Source of the DNA: Euphorbia lathyris
Lineage: Eukaryota; Streptophyta; Magnoliopsida; Malpighiales; Euphorbiaceae
Assembly (NCBI RefSeq): GCF_963576675.1
Contig: NC_088910.1
Span: forward strand, 101,460,807 to 101,524,806
Direction: 5' to 3'
Length of the DNA stretch: 64,000 nucleotides
A program made the translations under genes and the position numbers. The notes beneath the pieces were generated by a model. That model was not told where the DNA came from. It did not search any database and saw nothing but the letters and a program-made list of their open reading frames with translations. Shown in pieces: positions 42,729 through 54,953 of this stretch (positions are counted from its first letter, which is position 1; each line of letters begins with the position of its first letter).

Positions 42729-43144
42729 ATCCAAAACAATTACTTGTACTCTTATTCAATCAAATAACAACATGCAATGAGAAGAGAAGATGATTTCATG
42801 AAAAACCAAATAGAAAAATGAAAGAAATAAAAGAAAGACCAAAGTTCGGATGAAAGAGATATATTATAAAAGAGATGGTGTATAAAAGTTGAAAAAAAGT
42901 ATAGTTTATATATACTTCTCTCAAGTTGAGGTTCATAACTGTAGGAGTTGGAAGGCCTCAAGCGTATAAACTAGAAAGAAATGTGCCAATACAATGAATA
43001 TATGCATAAGGTGTAGACATAATTTAAGAAGATCTCAATTTTCAAAAAAACTTTTTATCAAAATGATAAATTTGGCTTTTTGTGTGTGTAACATGCTCAA
43101 TATGTAACTGGTTACAAATAGTCAATCAACTACGTGTTGATCAG
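42720..43144. other. AT-rich stretch, nothing recognised
   Basis: It starts with a TA microsatellite (to about 42728). No gene is seen. Confidence 0.35.
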
Positions 43145-43256
43145 TGGTGAAGCTCTTAGTCTGTTGGTTGAGAGCTTACCTATGATCCTAAAGGTCATGG
43201 GCTCGAATCACATGAGTAGGGGTAGGTTGGAGTGAAGGCTTTAATAAAGAAATGAA
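43145..43256 (+). mobile_element. tRNA-derived SINE, second copy
   Basis: It starts TGGTGAAGCTCTTAGTCTGT, with an A-box-like TAGTCTGTTGGTTGAGAG and a B-box-like GGGCTCGAATCAC, and ends in a run of AAAGAAATGAAAT units. It is the same family as the SINE at 40006-40140. The target duplication is unclear. Confidence 0.7.
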
Positions 43257-43560
43257 ATAAAGAAATGAAAGATTTTGGGAAATCTATTTCATTAATTATA
43301 TATATGTTTGAAATGTGATAATACATTTGTCATTGCAATAGCTCTAAATCTTGTTTTCCTTGTTTTGTGGTATTGGAAATACACATTACTATTACACCGA
43401 TGTGAGATTTATTTCATTTTTACTCCATCACAATCTCTTAAGGTCGCTAATTGTTCAGGCTTTCTATCTCGATACCACTCATTATGGATAAAATCGTTAT
43501 ATATTGACCCACTATTTTCTTCATGGTTCATCCCCAAACCAACATGTCTCTTATACCAAT

Positions 43561-43795
43561 TGTAACAGTCCAGTTCTATATTATGTAAATATTATCTGCT
43601 GTGGTCCAAGTCTCATTCTGACTCTCACGAATTTAAAACCCATCTACATGCATTCGGAACTCATCATACTTATATTTAGTCATTCACTCTTATATTTTCA
43701 ATGTAAGATTCAATTCGTCTGTAACTCCATCACCATCTTTAGAATCACTTAGATCTTCTATCTCAACGTCACATATTCTGAACCAGATCGTTACA
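43561..43795. repeat. LTR-like repeat with TGTAAC...GTTACA ends
   Basis: The segment starts TGTAACAGTCCAGTTC and ends CCAGATCGTTACA, a 6-bp inverted terminus. Diverged wording of its second half also appears just upstream (43384-43500: ACTCCATCACAATCTCTTA against ACTCCATCACCATCTTTAG). No 5-bp duplication is seen, so this is tentative. Confidence 0.35.
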
Positions 43796-44052
43796 ATATA
43801 TACTCCAACTTATTCTTCTTGCAAGTTGAAGTTTTTGAAAAAGTTGTAACAACCGTTTTAGCCAGTCTACTAAAATACTTGGTCTTAGGATTTTTTTTAT
43901 AAAATTTAATATTAGATTCTTCTCGTCCTCTTGTATAAATAGCTCTTCCTCTTGTGTAAATAGCTCATTCATTCATTCATGCACAATGTGACTTGAGAAA
44001 TTCATTATTTTCTCCTTGTACAATTATTCTAATTTTCACTCGGGTTGACATG

Positions 44053-44100
44053 CAGAGGCGGATCCAGTCTAATGCTTAAGGGCTCCGCCCCCCGGTTCCC
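44053..44100. repeat. Fragment of a hAT-type element (GGCGGATCCAG end)
   Basis: CAGAGGCGGATCCAG is close to the terminal CAGGGGCGGAGCC of the hAT element at 54954-55731 and is followed within 20 bp by GGGCTCCGCCCCCCGG, the inverse form. Either a tiny deleted copy or two joined ends. Confidence 0.45.
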
Positions 44101-45425
44101 GACTTCACCTTTAAATAATATTAGTTCCGCACTTGATAGCCTCTCTAATTTTAATTTATGTTGGCATTTTTGTAATATAATTTCAACATTTCAAGATGAC
44201 TGAGTTAGTTAAGATACATGTTTCAACATAAGAGATCCTGATGTTTTTTATTTATCTATTTGATTTTTTTTTTCTTATTTTTATTAATCACTTTCTCTAT
44301 CTTCTTAACTCTTGTGTACTATTTTTTTTCTTAAATCAATTTTTATACTTTTGAGACTAAAAAAACTTAATTTTAAAGTTAAATTATACTTTATGAAAAT
44401 TATAAGAAATTTTTAATTAAAAATAAAAACTGTATAATTCTTAAGAAATTAGTATTGGATTTATAAAATATTAAATATATCTACTTCTTTTAGGCCGACC
44501 ACTTTTAATTTTTTATTATTCAACATATCGAAATGACAAAAATTTAGGGTTCTGGAGAATAAAAAACAATTTGCTCAACCTTAATAGACGAGAGTTTAAA
44601 ATTTTTCTCTATTTCCATAAATCTAACCCCGACACTAGTCGTAAGGCTAAAATTAGATCCGATATATAAAATCCTGGATAATATCTAACTCCAACACCAG
44701 TCGTAAGACTAAAATTAGATCCCATGTATAAAATCTTGGATCCGCATTGTTCACATGTGTTGTGAATGATGTGTATTAGACCAACTCTAATGGGAGAATT
44801 TTTGCTGTTATAATCCCATATGGGGCTATAACAAACCGGTATAGCAATTGTAATAATATTTTGTTTGTTATAGATTGTATAACAAAGAAATATAATTTCC
44901 CTAAAATCCAAAAACACAAAGTTTGGTAGCTATGAATGGCCCTATGGGCACCAGATTCGGCATATGGATTACACGAGCATATCTAGCGAGTTGGCAAATA
45001 TGATGTTCAGTACACGATAAATTACATTTTTTATACCTATTTATAATTTATAATTTTATTTTTACTTCACAAAATTTTAAAAAACTCTTCTTCTCTAATA
45101 GATTGTAACAAAACCTTGTTACTTCACAATGTTGTTATGAATGATGTGTATTAAGAAGATTTAGTTATTTAGGATAGATTTTAGGTAAGAGTTTATTATA
45201 GTGCACGGCAAAGGACAATTTGGTGGCACAGATTACAGAAAGAGTGAAGACTGATGTTCTTTCATTTTGCATGTGGGAAGCACATGCCCCCTCATCTTTA
45301 TTTAATTATTAGTTTATCCAATCATTCATTTCAAATATATCTTCACCACCAACATACTAGTATTTATTACAATTCTTCCTTCATCACCTAATTATATAGG
45401 GGATAAGTAAAAAAAAAAAAAAATG
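44101..45425. other. Unassigned AT-rich region
   Basis: A phrase of about 50 bp with CTAACCCCGACACTAGTCGTAAGGCTAAAATTAGATCC-type wording is repeated in tandem (about 44622-44740; two copies). No gene is seen. Confidence 0.4.
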
Positions 45426-45866
45426 TTAAATAACAATCCTAAATTATTTATCACCGTCTTTATTTGAACTTTTTTACCATTCTCATAATTTTGATCAGAA
45501 ATTGAAAACTCTCTCTTCAAAATCATAAAACCGAACAACAATAATTGATGTGTGACAACCCGAACCCCAAAAATGGATGATTATAAGCCAGAAACATTAA
45601 AATTTACGTTTTTTTTTTACAAAGAACTCATGAAAATAATATATATTTTTTATGACGATTTTGCATTTTTCGTCACAAAAATTTAAACGGTTTAATATTT
45701 TTCGTCACTAAAAATTTTACGACTAAACGGATGCCGCATCTGTTTAGATCAAATTTTGGCTGGTTCTCTAAAAAAAATTCAGTTTTGAAAAAAATTATGA
45801 AAAGGATAAAATTATCTAAATGGGAACGGTGATAAATAATTTGAGAGCAGTAAATAGCAAAATTAA
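45426..45866. repeat. Inverted-repeat element (AAATTATTTATCACCG arms)
   Basis: AAATTATTTATCACCGTC near the left (45443) is inverted as CGGTGATAAATAATTTGAGA near the right (45829), with weaker matches further in. Probably an old foldback element. The ends are not fixed. Confidence 0.45.
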
Positions 45867-46539
45867 AAAAATAACGTAAATAGTCTGAACAATTTTACAT
45901 ATGTCTACTTTTCTCCTTGGCAATTTCTTTTTCTATGATTTGCTCTTTAAGTTTTGAAATTTCATCACTCAGTTTTATTCATTTCTATCTTCTTCATTTG
46001 TTTTTAGCATTAAAAACTCAAATATATTTTAAAGATTCAGTTTATTGCTGTCTAAATGAGAAGGAGAAGGATTGTCTTCCTTTTTCCTCCACCCACCTTT
46101 TCTGTTCTTTTAGTTTCTTTTATTTGTTCGTTAAGTTTTTTTCTCGTTTGATTTCATATATTTTGTCGGATGATTAATCTGTATTGGTTGGTTATCATTT
46201 TTTCATTTGTAACCTTTTTTGGTTTAGTAGGACAGAATTTTTTTAGATATTATCCGTAAAACACTAGATTCATGAGATTGCAAAAGAAATGACTCAGATT
46301 CAAAAATTCTGAATGGTTTAAATGAACAAGTCAGAATTACAGTTGCTTCTCTGCGAATTTGGAGTGAGGAACAATATATGTTCCTTTAATGACTTTTTTT
46401 TTTTACTTTTTGTAGTTTATTTCTTGCCTTCATGGACTATGTATTAAGCATAATATATACTTATATAAGGTTTTATTTCTTAATGTTTTCATGATATCCT
46501 TGTACTTTTATTATCTAATGAATTTTAGCATTCTAAAAA
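45867..46539. other. Unassigned AT-rich stretch
   Basis: The open frame at 45917-46177 is low-complexity (Phe/Ser/Leu-rich) with no domain. Nothing else is supported. Confidence 0.35.
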
Positions 46540-47030
46540 AAGGAGAAATTTTACCCATAACATTTAAAATGGTGCAATAGCAATTTTTACCCCTAACGTT
46601 GGCAAGTCGGATCAATTTAAGAAATAATTCATCAAACTGTCGTCTCAGTCACGAATCTTGTCATCTACACTTCACATATGTGTCACTTTATCAGTAATTA
46701 GTAATAAATTACAAACATATGAGGCGTGAAAAAAATTTAAAAGTTATATTGTATTTTATACGAGTCGAACAAAAAAATCCAAATATTTTATTGAATTAAA
46801 AAATATTAATCTCCAATTCTATTATTAAATTATAAAAAATGTGATTTGTTTTTAGAACCAACTGATATGTAACTGGTGTAAAAAAAAGAATACAATGTCT
46901 TTGTTTTATAATGATGTCTGAAATTCACCAAACTTATCAACGTTAAGAGGTAAAATTATTTTCACTGCTAATATTAAAGGTGGAATTATATAATTTTAGA
47001 TATTAAAAGTAAAATTGCTATTTTATACCT
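46540..47030. repeat. Dispersed foldback-like repeat (AATGGTGCAATAG.. type)
   Basis: It starts with GAGAAATTTTACCCATAAC and AAAATGGTGCAATAGCAATT, and ends with the inverted theme TAAAAGTAAAATTGCTATTT. Related copies are at 17630-17815 and inside the hAT element at 55145-55310. Confidence 0.5.
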
Positions 47031-47930
47031 TATCCTAATTATTTACATATTTTTATTTGATTTTTTTTATATATAAGTTCAAAACCTTATCAGATAAACC
47101 GACTAATAATTTCATGTATATCTATCTAAATATACTGACAACATATGAATTTCTATATAATTGAACATAATTCAACCAACAATATCTCATTCAGTAACAT
47201 CAAAATCATTATAAAAGAAAACTCTGAAATTTTATGAAAGGAAGATTATCAAGCAAAGATGTGTATTTATTTATTTTAATTATTATTTTGATGATGAAAG
47301 TTTTAATACGTAATTATAAGAAATAAATGCGAGGGAGCATGAATATGTTGCTGAATTCAACGACAACGTTCCATAAAATAATTATTATTTTTTAAATAAA
47401 AGAAAAGGAAAATTAATGATGAGATGAAGCAAGTGGGATTATATATGAGTATATACAATTAATGATATTATTATTATTATTATTAAAGCGTCGGTGCATT
47501 TTGATGGTTGCTCATGAGAGAGATCTAGGGGAACAAGTAGCATGTTACCCATACATCAGCAAATTACTAAATTATGACTTTAAACTATGCAATTATTATT
47601 TGGGAACTTCACCTATATCTATATCTATATCTTAAGAAAATAAGAATTAATTCCTATTTTCTCAAACACAAGATTTTCCCCTTATTATAAGTAACTAAAC
47701 TTGCATTCCATAAATGTAAGAAAACAAACGGTCCATCCTCCTATTATTATAAACGATTCACATAGAGTTTTTCCAATACGAAACTCTAGTGAAACTGGAT
47801 TGAAACTAAAAATTTATTAATGAATGCAATTAATATAATTATAATAAATTTTTTTTAGTTAAAATTAATTTTTTTAAAAATTTATGTGCGTTCTCTACAA
47901 AAAAGAGAGTGAAATGAGTATATATATTAG
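47031..47930. other. AT-rich stretch, nothing recognised
   Basis: It includes short microsatellites (TTA repeats near 47465-47485, TATATC near 47611-47631). No gene is seen. Confidence 0.35.
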
Positions 47931-48600
47931 GATCCCTATAATGATTTTTTTGGGATTCCACGGTGATTTCGTTATGGGAACGGGCCGGATATCCCACAGA
48001 ACATGGATAGTACTCCATGTTTAGGATTGCAAATGGGGGAAGGGTGGAAATAGGGATTACTCCCCCCTTCATGTTCCCGTTTAGATAGGGAATCCCCACC
48101 TCCGTTGATGAAAGGAGAAAAAATTGTTCTCATCCCCATCCCTATGGAGATTCTCATTTCCAATTACTCAAAGTGTTAATAGGATTTTCTTGACTAGTAG
48201 AATTTAAAATTTTGTGATATGGATACTTGGAATTCAGTATTAATATAAATTATAATGAAATTATTTTATGGAGACATGGTGGAGGTGGGGATGGGATCTC
48301 CGTAACGTACCAGAGAGGTCTCTGTCTCCCCTCCCCCCTAATTCTTGACTCTGGAATGTTTTTTCCCTTCCCCACCTTATAAGAAAAGTAAATGGTGATT
48401 CCTCATCCTTGTGGAGTGAATCCCCTACAGGGATAAGGAATTTTTATCCAGTTATAACTATATCCATATTTTCATCTCCATTTCGGGTTCGGAAAGAAAA
48501 TGTCCTTTATCCCTATCTCCATTCCCAACTATTTTAATGATTGGATATTCTCATCAGTTTAAATCTTCATGGTTTTCGGATAATTCTCACCCATTCCCAA
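47931..48600. repeat. Repeat region rich in GGGGA/TCCCC phrases
   Basis: Phrases such as ATCCCCATCCCTATGGAG and GGTGGGGATGGGATCTCCG occur in both orientations between 47970 and 48600. This is typical of the GGGGATGGGG-rich plant MITE-like repeats, but the ends could not be placed. The overlapping minus-strand frames are not genes. Confidence 0.4.
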
Positions 48601-49318
48601 CCTAATTTTATTGCATTGAATGGAATAAAGTCATATAAAGTAATGGGTAAATTACACAATGATCATAATTAACAAATTATTTATAACTGTGTCAGACCCT
48701 TAAACAAATTTATTTAAATGTCAAACAAATTTATTTAAATGTCATATTTGGTGGTTTTTTTAAAACTGTTTTTATTTCCTGCAACTGAATAACTGAAAAT
48801 TTGACAAAAGCAAAAATAAAATTATGATATTCTGATATTTTAAGATTTAAAATCATATAATGATAAAATACATAAAAGCGATTTTCATAATTGTAAATAG
48901 TTTTTAAAATATAAATTTTTATGTAATTTTCCCTAAAGTAATTTCGCCCATAATTTTGAGGTGGACGGGCTGGAAATTTACATACTCCAAGTCCAACCCA
49001 ATGGAGAACAAGTATAGATGGACTTGGATGAGGCTGAGCAACAAATAAATTGTCCAAAAATTTCATAAAATCCAATTCATCCAATTTGGCACTACGAATT
49101 GGGCTTAGTTCTAAAGATTGAAGCCCTTCCCTTTTTAAACCAATTCCTTTTGGGCTTTTTACAAAATCATAGCTATAAAATTAGGAAAATTTACCACTAA
49201 ATCATATTACTAAATCATATTACTAAAATTAATTTTGGATGTATCACTATTTTCTATATAATTTTTATATTTTATCTTAATCACACTTTAGTTTCTCTGT
49301 TTATATATAAATTATCTT
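48601..49318. other. Unassigned AT-rich stretch
   Basis: The phrase CAAACAAATTTATTTAAATG is repeated in tandem (48702-48742). The minus-strand frame at 48731-49084 has no recognisable domain. Confidence 0.35.
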
Positions 49319-49500
49319 ATATAGTTTTAGTGAAATCTGTGTATATACATCAAAATTTCTACACATATATATATATATTAATTAGGGAAAGGTATAAAAA
49401 TAAATTTTATAGTTTTAGTGAAATTTGTGTATATACATCAAAATTTCTACACATATATATTAATTAGGGAAATGTATAAAAATAAATTTTATAGTTTGAC
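49319..49500. repeat. Tandem duplication of 88 bp
   Basis: ATAGTTTTAGTGAAAT starts at 49321 and again at 49409, with TATACATCAAAATTTCTACA in both units. The end of the second unit (AGGGAAATGTATAAAAATAA, then GGTTTAAAAGTTTG at 49524) resembles the terminus of the Pack-MULE at 49877, so a relative of that element's end lies here. Confidence 0.7.
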
Positions 49501-49876
49501 CGATTTACAAAAACAGTCTTCGCGGTTTAAAAGTTTGTAAACATTAATCTGTATTTTGTGAATTTTGCATTTAATGGATATCTTAGTCAATTTTTCAACT
49601 AGACAATACTTTATGGTTTATTTAATTTGTAAAGTTAAACCTTGAATTTTAGATAATTTACAAAGTCAGACTTTTCAATTGCCCCGAATCGTTCACTTTT
49701 GAGTTAAATAGTCACGACAATAATTTTTAAAGGAATGATTGAGTTTGTAAAGTACAAAAAAAAAAAAACATATACCCCTTTTTATAAACATTTAAATAAT
49801 ATGGATTGTTTTTGCAAACCAGTCAAATCACAACGTTTATTTTTATTCTTTTTCCTAGTAATTATAATTTTATTTA

Positions 49877-51442
49877 GGGAAAAGTATAAAAATAAACCTT
49901 ATGGTTACACCGGTTTTTGAACAGCACCTATGTGGTTTAAAAGTTTGCAAAATGGTACATTGAGGTTCATTCCGTTAGCAAACACAGGCAAAATTGACTA
50001 ACAGTGTTAAAAGTCAAAGGAAAAAGAGTTAATTTGGTCCTTATATTTTATTTATTTTATAAATTAACCTCCTTATTATCTAATTATCACAAACAAACCC
50101 CAAAATAAAAAATAAAAATCAATTATACCATCTTCACCATCTCTTTAATTTTTTTATTTGTTTTTTTTTTTTTCACTTTCTCTCTTTTCTATCTTAATTT
50201 TTATCTCTCTAAAATCAATTAAACCATCAAACAAACACCCAATTATTCCACCTCATTATTCCATTGTCTTGAATAGCTGTTGGAATAATATTGAATAAAA
50301 TGAAGGAAAGAAAACTAGCCGAGTATGGGAAGAAACTCTTTCTCCTTCTGCTCCTCCTCCTAGTAAACACGAAAACCTAAATCAGATTCAATGAAATTCA
50401 AACTTTAATCACTTAATTTGTTCATCTTTTTTCTGGAATCAGAAGAGATTCATTGTGCAGGAAGACAACTTTTTATATTCAATCTTATTTCTCATCTGTT
50501 TCCTGCACTCTGTTTTCATTTCATCTGTTTTTTCATAGATATGAGCCGAAATGCCCAAATGTTCCTTTCATTTATCTTTGCCTCTTCGAATTCAATAAAA
50601 TTTCCGCGGCGGATTCAACATCTTATGTACTTGACGGAGATGGACAGAAATGGGAACCTTATTTGAAATTTGTAAGTTCTTACGGTAATTCAATTACTGC
50701 TACAGCAGATAGTCAAGATCCTTCTTTGCCGTCGATGGTACCGTACATGATGGCTATGGGTCCGATTGCATTTTTATCCTAACACTTATAGCTCTTTGAA
50801 TCCAAACACGTCGTATTTTGCTGTTGCGGCGAATAAATTTCAACTTCTCAACAATTTCAACGCATCGATTACTGCTGAAGCTATGACAATGGCGTATATA
50901 ATCAAGGAATACAGTCTCACAGCGGCGGAGTCCGGTAGTCTGGCATTAGCGATGGCTTACCAAGTCGGTTAGTGATCACTACAAGCAGCTGTTGGAATAC
51001 TCGGCTAGTTTTCTTTCTTTCATTTTATTCAATATTATTCCACAGCTATTCAAGACAATGGAATGATGAGGTGTAATAATTAGATGTTTGTTTGATGATT
51101 TAATTGATTTTTAGAGAGATAAAAATTAAGAGAGAAAAAAAAGATAGTAGAAAAAAAAAAAATATAAGATATTAAAGAGATGGAAAAGATGGTATAATTG
51201 ATTTTTATTTTTTATTTTGGAGTTTGTTTGTGATAATTCGATAATAAAGGGAGTTAATTTATAAAATAAATAAATAGAATGACCAAATTAACTCTTTTTC
51301 TTTTGACTTTTAACACCGTTAGTCAATTTTGTATGTGTTTGCTAACGGAATGAACCTCAAGGTACTATTTTTCAAACTTTTAAACCACAGGATGTTGTTT
51401 AAAAACTGATGTAACCACAAGGTTTATTTTTGTACTTTTCCC
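49877..51442. mobile_element. Pack-MULE with exact 9-bp target duplication
   Basis: Inverted arms of about 450 bp start GGGAAAAGTATAAAAATAAA on the left and GGGAAAAGTACAAAAATAAA on the right. They run inwards through AACGGAATGAACCTCA-type text, a CACCATCTCTTTAA segment and ATTCAAGACAATGG to GCCGAGTATGGGAAG / ATACTCGGC. A perfect 9-bp direct repeat, ttttattta, flanks it (49868-49876 and 51443-51451). The core carries a fragment of a host receptor-kinase gene. This is the standard structure of a Pack-MULE, a non-autonomous Mutator-like element with captured host sequence. It has no transposase. Confidence 0.9.
50590..50960 (+). pseudogene. Captured fragment of a FERONIA/CrRLK1L-type malectin-like ectodomain
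   Basis: The frame around 50597-50752 reads AADSTSYVLDGDGQKWEP, then SSYGNSITATADSQDPSLPS and VPYM, the N-terminal part of the malectin-like domain of CrRLK1L receptor kinases. After a deletion and frameshift the text resumes at 50769: HFYPNTYSSLNPNTSYFAVA, then ANKFQLLNNFNASITAEAMT and YIIKEYSLTAAESGSLAL, the next blocks of that domain. About 20-25 residues between VPYM and HFYP, and everything C-terminal including the kinase, are missing. Native receptors are plasma-membrane sensors of cell-wall state and RALF peptides. This copy is a non-functional transposon passenger, although it could be transcribed. Confidence 0.85.
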
Positions 51443-51706
51443 TTTTATTTATTTATTCTCTTAAGTTTTTATTTTTATTATTATTTTTAATAAGATTTAG
51501 AAAACGAAATGAGCACAGAGCAAGGACATCACAACCAGATTGACATCCCACACCGAGCTCAAACCTAACCCAAAATATATTAAAAAACAGAAAATACAAG
51601 GAGATGATTGTTTATGTAAAATGAAACCGTTCTAGATGATACAAAATGAAATGATTACAAAAGGAAAGAGTCATGTTCCACCATGTAATTTGTGGATACG
51701 TAACAT

Positions 51707-52154
51707 TAGGAGTATGCATTGGTTAGGTTAAACCGTATATCGAACCGAACCGATTGAATTCGGTTTTTGGTTTTTTGACACTTCAGTTCGGCATCCATTT
51801 TAATTTTATCTACATTTCGGTATTCAGTTCGGTTTAATGAAAAATGTAAAAAACCCGAACCGTACTGAAATACATAATATTATATATATATTTGAAAAGT
51901 CACATATTGTAATCTACCAATCAATTTTCATATGTATTTTAAAATTTTCGTATATCTATTCTTTCTAAACCAATTTGAGTTTTGTTTCATTTATTTTAGC
52001 ATCTTATGTAAGTTAGTATGCTTTATTGTAAAATTATGGATCATACTCCTATCAAATTAGTATGTTTTACTGTAAAAAAACAAAAAGAAAATAACAATCT
52101 CGTATATTGAATTCACAAATTTAATTTAATTTTTTTTATTGTTATTGATAATCT

Positions 52155-52191
<37 letters not shown>

Positions 52192-52409
52192 TTGTTGTTG
52201 TTGAGGTAAATTTAATAAAAAAATATAGTGATTTTTAATTGTCATTTTTTATTTTTTAACTTAATTCGGTTATTCGGTTTAAAGCCAACCCGAACCGAAT
52301 ATTTCGGTTAATTACCTATTATTTGATTTGGTATCGGTGTCAATTATTTTAATCATTTTGGTATTCAGTTTTTTTGGTTCGGTTCGGTTTTGAACCGATG
52401 CACACCCTA
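51707..52409. mobile_element. hAT-type MITE with imperfect 8-bp duplication
   Basis: The left end reads TAGGAGTATGCATTGGTTAG and the inverted right end reads TAGGGTGTGCATCGGTTC, then AAAACCGAACCG. The interior has many CGGTTCGGTT-like phrases. The flanks are CGTAACAT (51699-51706) and CGTGACAC (52410-52417), 6 of 8 identical, as expected for an old hAT insertion. A poly(T) run lies at 52158-52190. Confidence 0.7.
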
Positions 52410-52417
52410 CGTGACAC

Positions 52418-53235
52418 CAAAACGGGCAAGGGGGTATGCAACTCTGTTTTCCTCGCGAAAGACGTGTGAGACTCGAATGTCCCTGACTGCACAGTGAGAG
52501 AGACATGCTAACTAATCTTGATGAAGTTCCCATGGGATGTTCGTGCGACACATCCTGAGAAGATTAACGATATATAGTTGATAACTGCCCTTTTTCTCCT
52601 CTGTTGGTTCTATTAGTGGCTCGGCTGTGAGACCATTTTGACACTAAAATGTGACCTGAATCCACAAAAACGTTTCTTTTGACCTTAAGGCCTTAAAATA
52701 GCATGCATATATGTATGTACATAAGTTGAAATACTCCCAGAAAATGAAAACCCCAAAAAACACCAGAACATAACAAATGGCTTTCTTTGGGGGGGAAATA
52801 TTAGTGGAAAAAAAATCCCCATTAAAACTGGAAAAGAACTCAAACTTTGTGTTGAAATTAAAATTAACCATAAATAAATGTATATTTATGGGAGTATGGA
52901 ATTAGTGGAACAAAATTCTAGTATTACTTTAATGGAAAAACCAGATTTCAACACAAAAGTAGAATAAATCACTAGAGATAAAAATTTCTCCATAATATTC
53001 ATATAGTACAACACTGCTAAAAGAGCAAGATCCCCTTAATGGAACAACGATGACGTTTTGATAAAAACAATAACGAGGACGTCATTTGACCATGCAAAAA
53101 GGTTTTGCATTGTTGCAATATCCAAATTCAATATTTAACTCAATTTTACGTGTTCATTTTTTATAAAGAAAATTTGAAATTTATGCTAGAAGATTGACAT
53201 TACCATAGTACTCAATCACCACCTTCCTTCAATGT
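52418..53235. other. Unassigned stretch
   Basis: No gene or bounded repeat is supported. Confidence 0.35.
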
Positions 53236-53885
53236 TTCAAAAATCGGATGAGAAATCGAATCCGATTGATAACTTGGTCAAGGTTAATGGATTCAAGCAA
53301 TTGATTCAGATTAATTAAACCGAATGATGTTATAAATAATTAATAATATATATATATTAATTTAATTTAAATAATACAATTTACTAGACTTTTAAATTTT
53401 ATTTTATGTATATTTAAAATTTAAATATTAAGTAAACTTTGTTTATATTGCAGAGCTAAATTAAATTTTAATAATATTTATCAAAACTATTAAAAAAATA
53501 ATATTTATCAATATATATATATAAAAGACTATATATTATTTTATTTTTGAGAAAATATAATATTATAAAATTTTAATGTTTAAGTATTAATATAATATAT
53601 AAATATATATTGTTGTTATTAGTTACAAGTGGAAAGCTAATTTAATAGTAAGATGTGTACAGTAATATTTGGTGATCCAAGTTTGAATCCTACCTTCTAC
53701 ATATATTTTTTTAGTTAATCATAACTTAAAAACTAATCAAACCAAACCATGCAGCTGGATCGATTCGCGGTTAATCCGACCGGTTCAATCTTGTTTGTTG
53801 GACATACAAAAAAATCAATATCAACCGAACTAGAGATCTGACCAGTTCGTAGTCAAACCAACCGATCTGATCTGACTTTCATAAC
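53236..53885. mobile_element. CCGG/ATCGG-type non-autonomous element with a tRNA-like segment
   Basis: The left end (ATGTTTCAAAAATCGGATGA) and the inverted right end (GTGTTATGAAAGTCAGATCA) are similar and resemble the ends of the element at 3066-4016. Inside, 53630-53705 has a tRNA-like stretch with AAGTTTGAATCCTACC, close to a B box. The rest is AT-rich. Confidence 0.45.
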
Positions 53886-54277
53886 ACTGCCTTCCTGAAC
53901 TAATTTTGATTTTTAATGTTTTTGCAACATTTCTGTGAAAGTAGAGATGATTTAGCACATTATTTATTATTTATTAATAAGGAACCATTTGAACTAGAAG
54001 TTTAAATTGATAGTTAAGTTTCAATAATAACTTTTATATTAATCTCGGATAATTATTATCTATGTTATTCTCATTTTTCTTAGTTTGTTTTTGTAATAAT
54101 TTTTTAGTTTGTGTAATGTTTAATATTTATCAATGTTAATTTAGTTATATATATATTTTTATTTTTATATTATTAATATAAGAGATGTATTTTTTTTTTA
54201 CCAAGAAAAGTTTAGGGGAGGCATCTCTAATCCCGACATATAGAGACTTATGATAGGAAAAGATATATATTTTTTTT
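53886..54277. other. AT-rich stretch, nothing recognised
   Basis: No gene or bounded repeat is supported. Confidence 0.35.
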
Positions 54278-54278
54278 A

Positions 54279-54831
54279 GGGTAATTAATTTATTAGTTCC
54301 TATATTTTGACAAAACACACTGTTTAGTCTCTGTATTTTCAAAAACACACGGTAAAGTCTTTAACGTTTTTCTCGGTGAACTATTTAGTCCCTAACGTTT
54401 TTCTTGATGAATTGTTTAGTCCCAGCCGTTAAACTCTCATGAAGATTTTGTTAGTCAATTTGGATTTACGTTCTTCTTTTCTTTTATTTTCCTTTCCTTT
54501 AAACTCTAATGCATCTGAAATTAACTTTGAATGTTCTTCTTTTTTATTTTCTTCTTAATCTTTCAAATTCGTAAGCATTGGGTCTGTTCTTTTTCTTGTT
54601 CTCCATACAAATAGCTTCTCTTCTAAATTTGATTTCCTCTTCTGAAGTTTGAAGGTAAATAGTAAAGAGTAATTTAGTCATTTCTGAAGTCATAAACGGT
54701 AAAAAAAAAACTAATAAACAGACGGAAGGACTAAACAGTTCACTGAGAAAAAGGTTAGAGACCTTACCATGTGTTTTTGAAAATACAGGGACTAAACAGT
54801 ATGTTTTATCAAAATATAGGGACTAATAAAT
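54279..54831. mobile_element. Inverted-repeat element (GGGTAATTAATTTATTAG ends)
   Basis: The left end reads GGGTAATTAATTTATTAGTT and the inverted right end reads GGTAATTAATTTATTAGTCC. Inner arms repeat AAAACACACTGTTTAGTC and its inverse GACTAAACAGTATGTTTT, with more inverted text for about 140 bp. It is of Mutator-like style, but no flanking duplication was found. Confidence 0.6.
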
Positions 54832-54953
54832 TAATTACCTCTTTTTATTATATACATCAGTGAATTTTTTTTATCAATGTATTTTCAAAGCTTGATATAC
54901 TCCAAGAGTATTCTAATTTTTTAGATATAGAGTATGCTTTTGTTATCTGTGTT

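Noticed and set aside
45917..46177. 86-codon frame as a membrane peptide
   Set aside because: Its Phe/Leu/Ser richness follows from T-rich DNA; no start context, domain or conservation can be seen.
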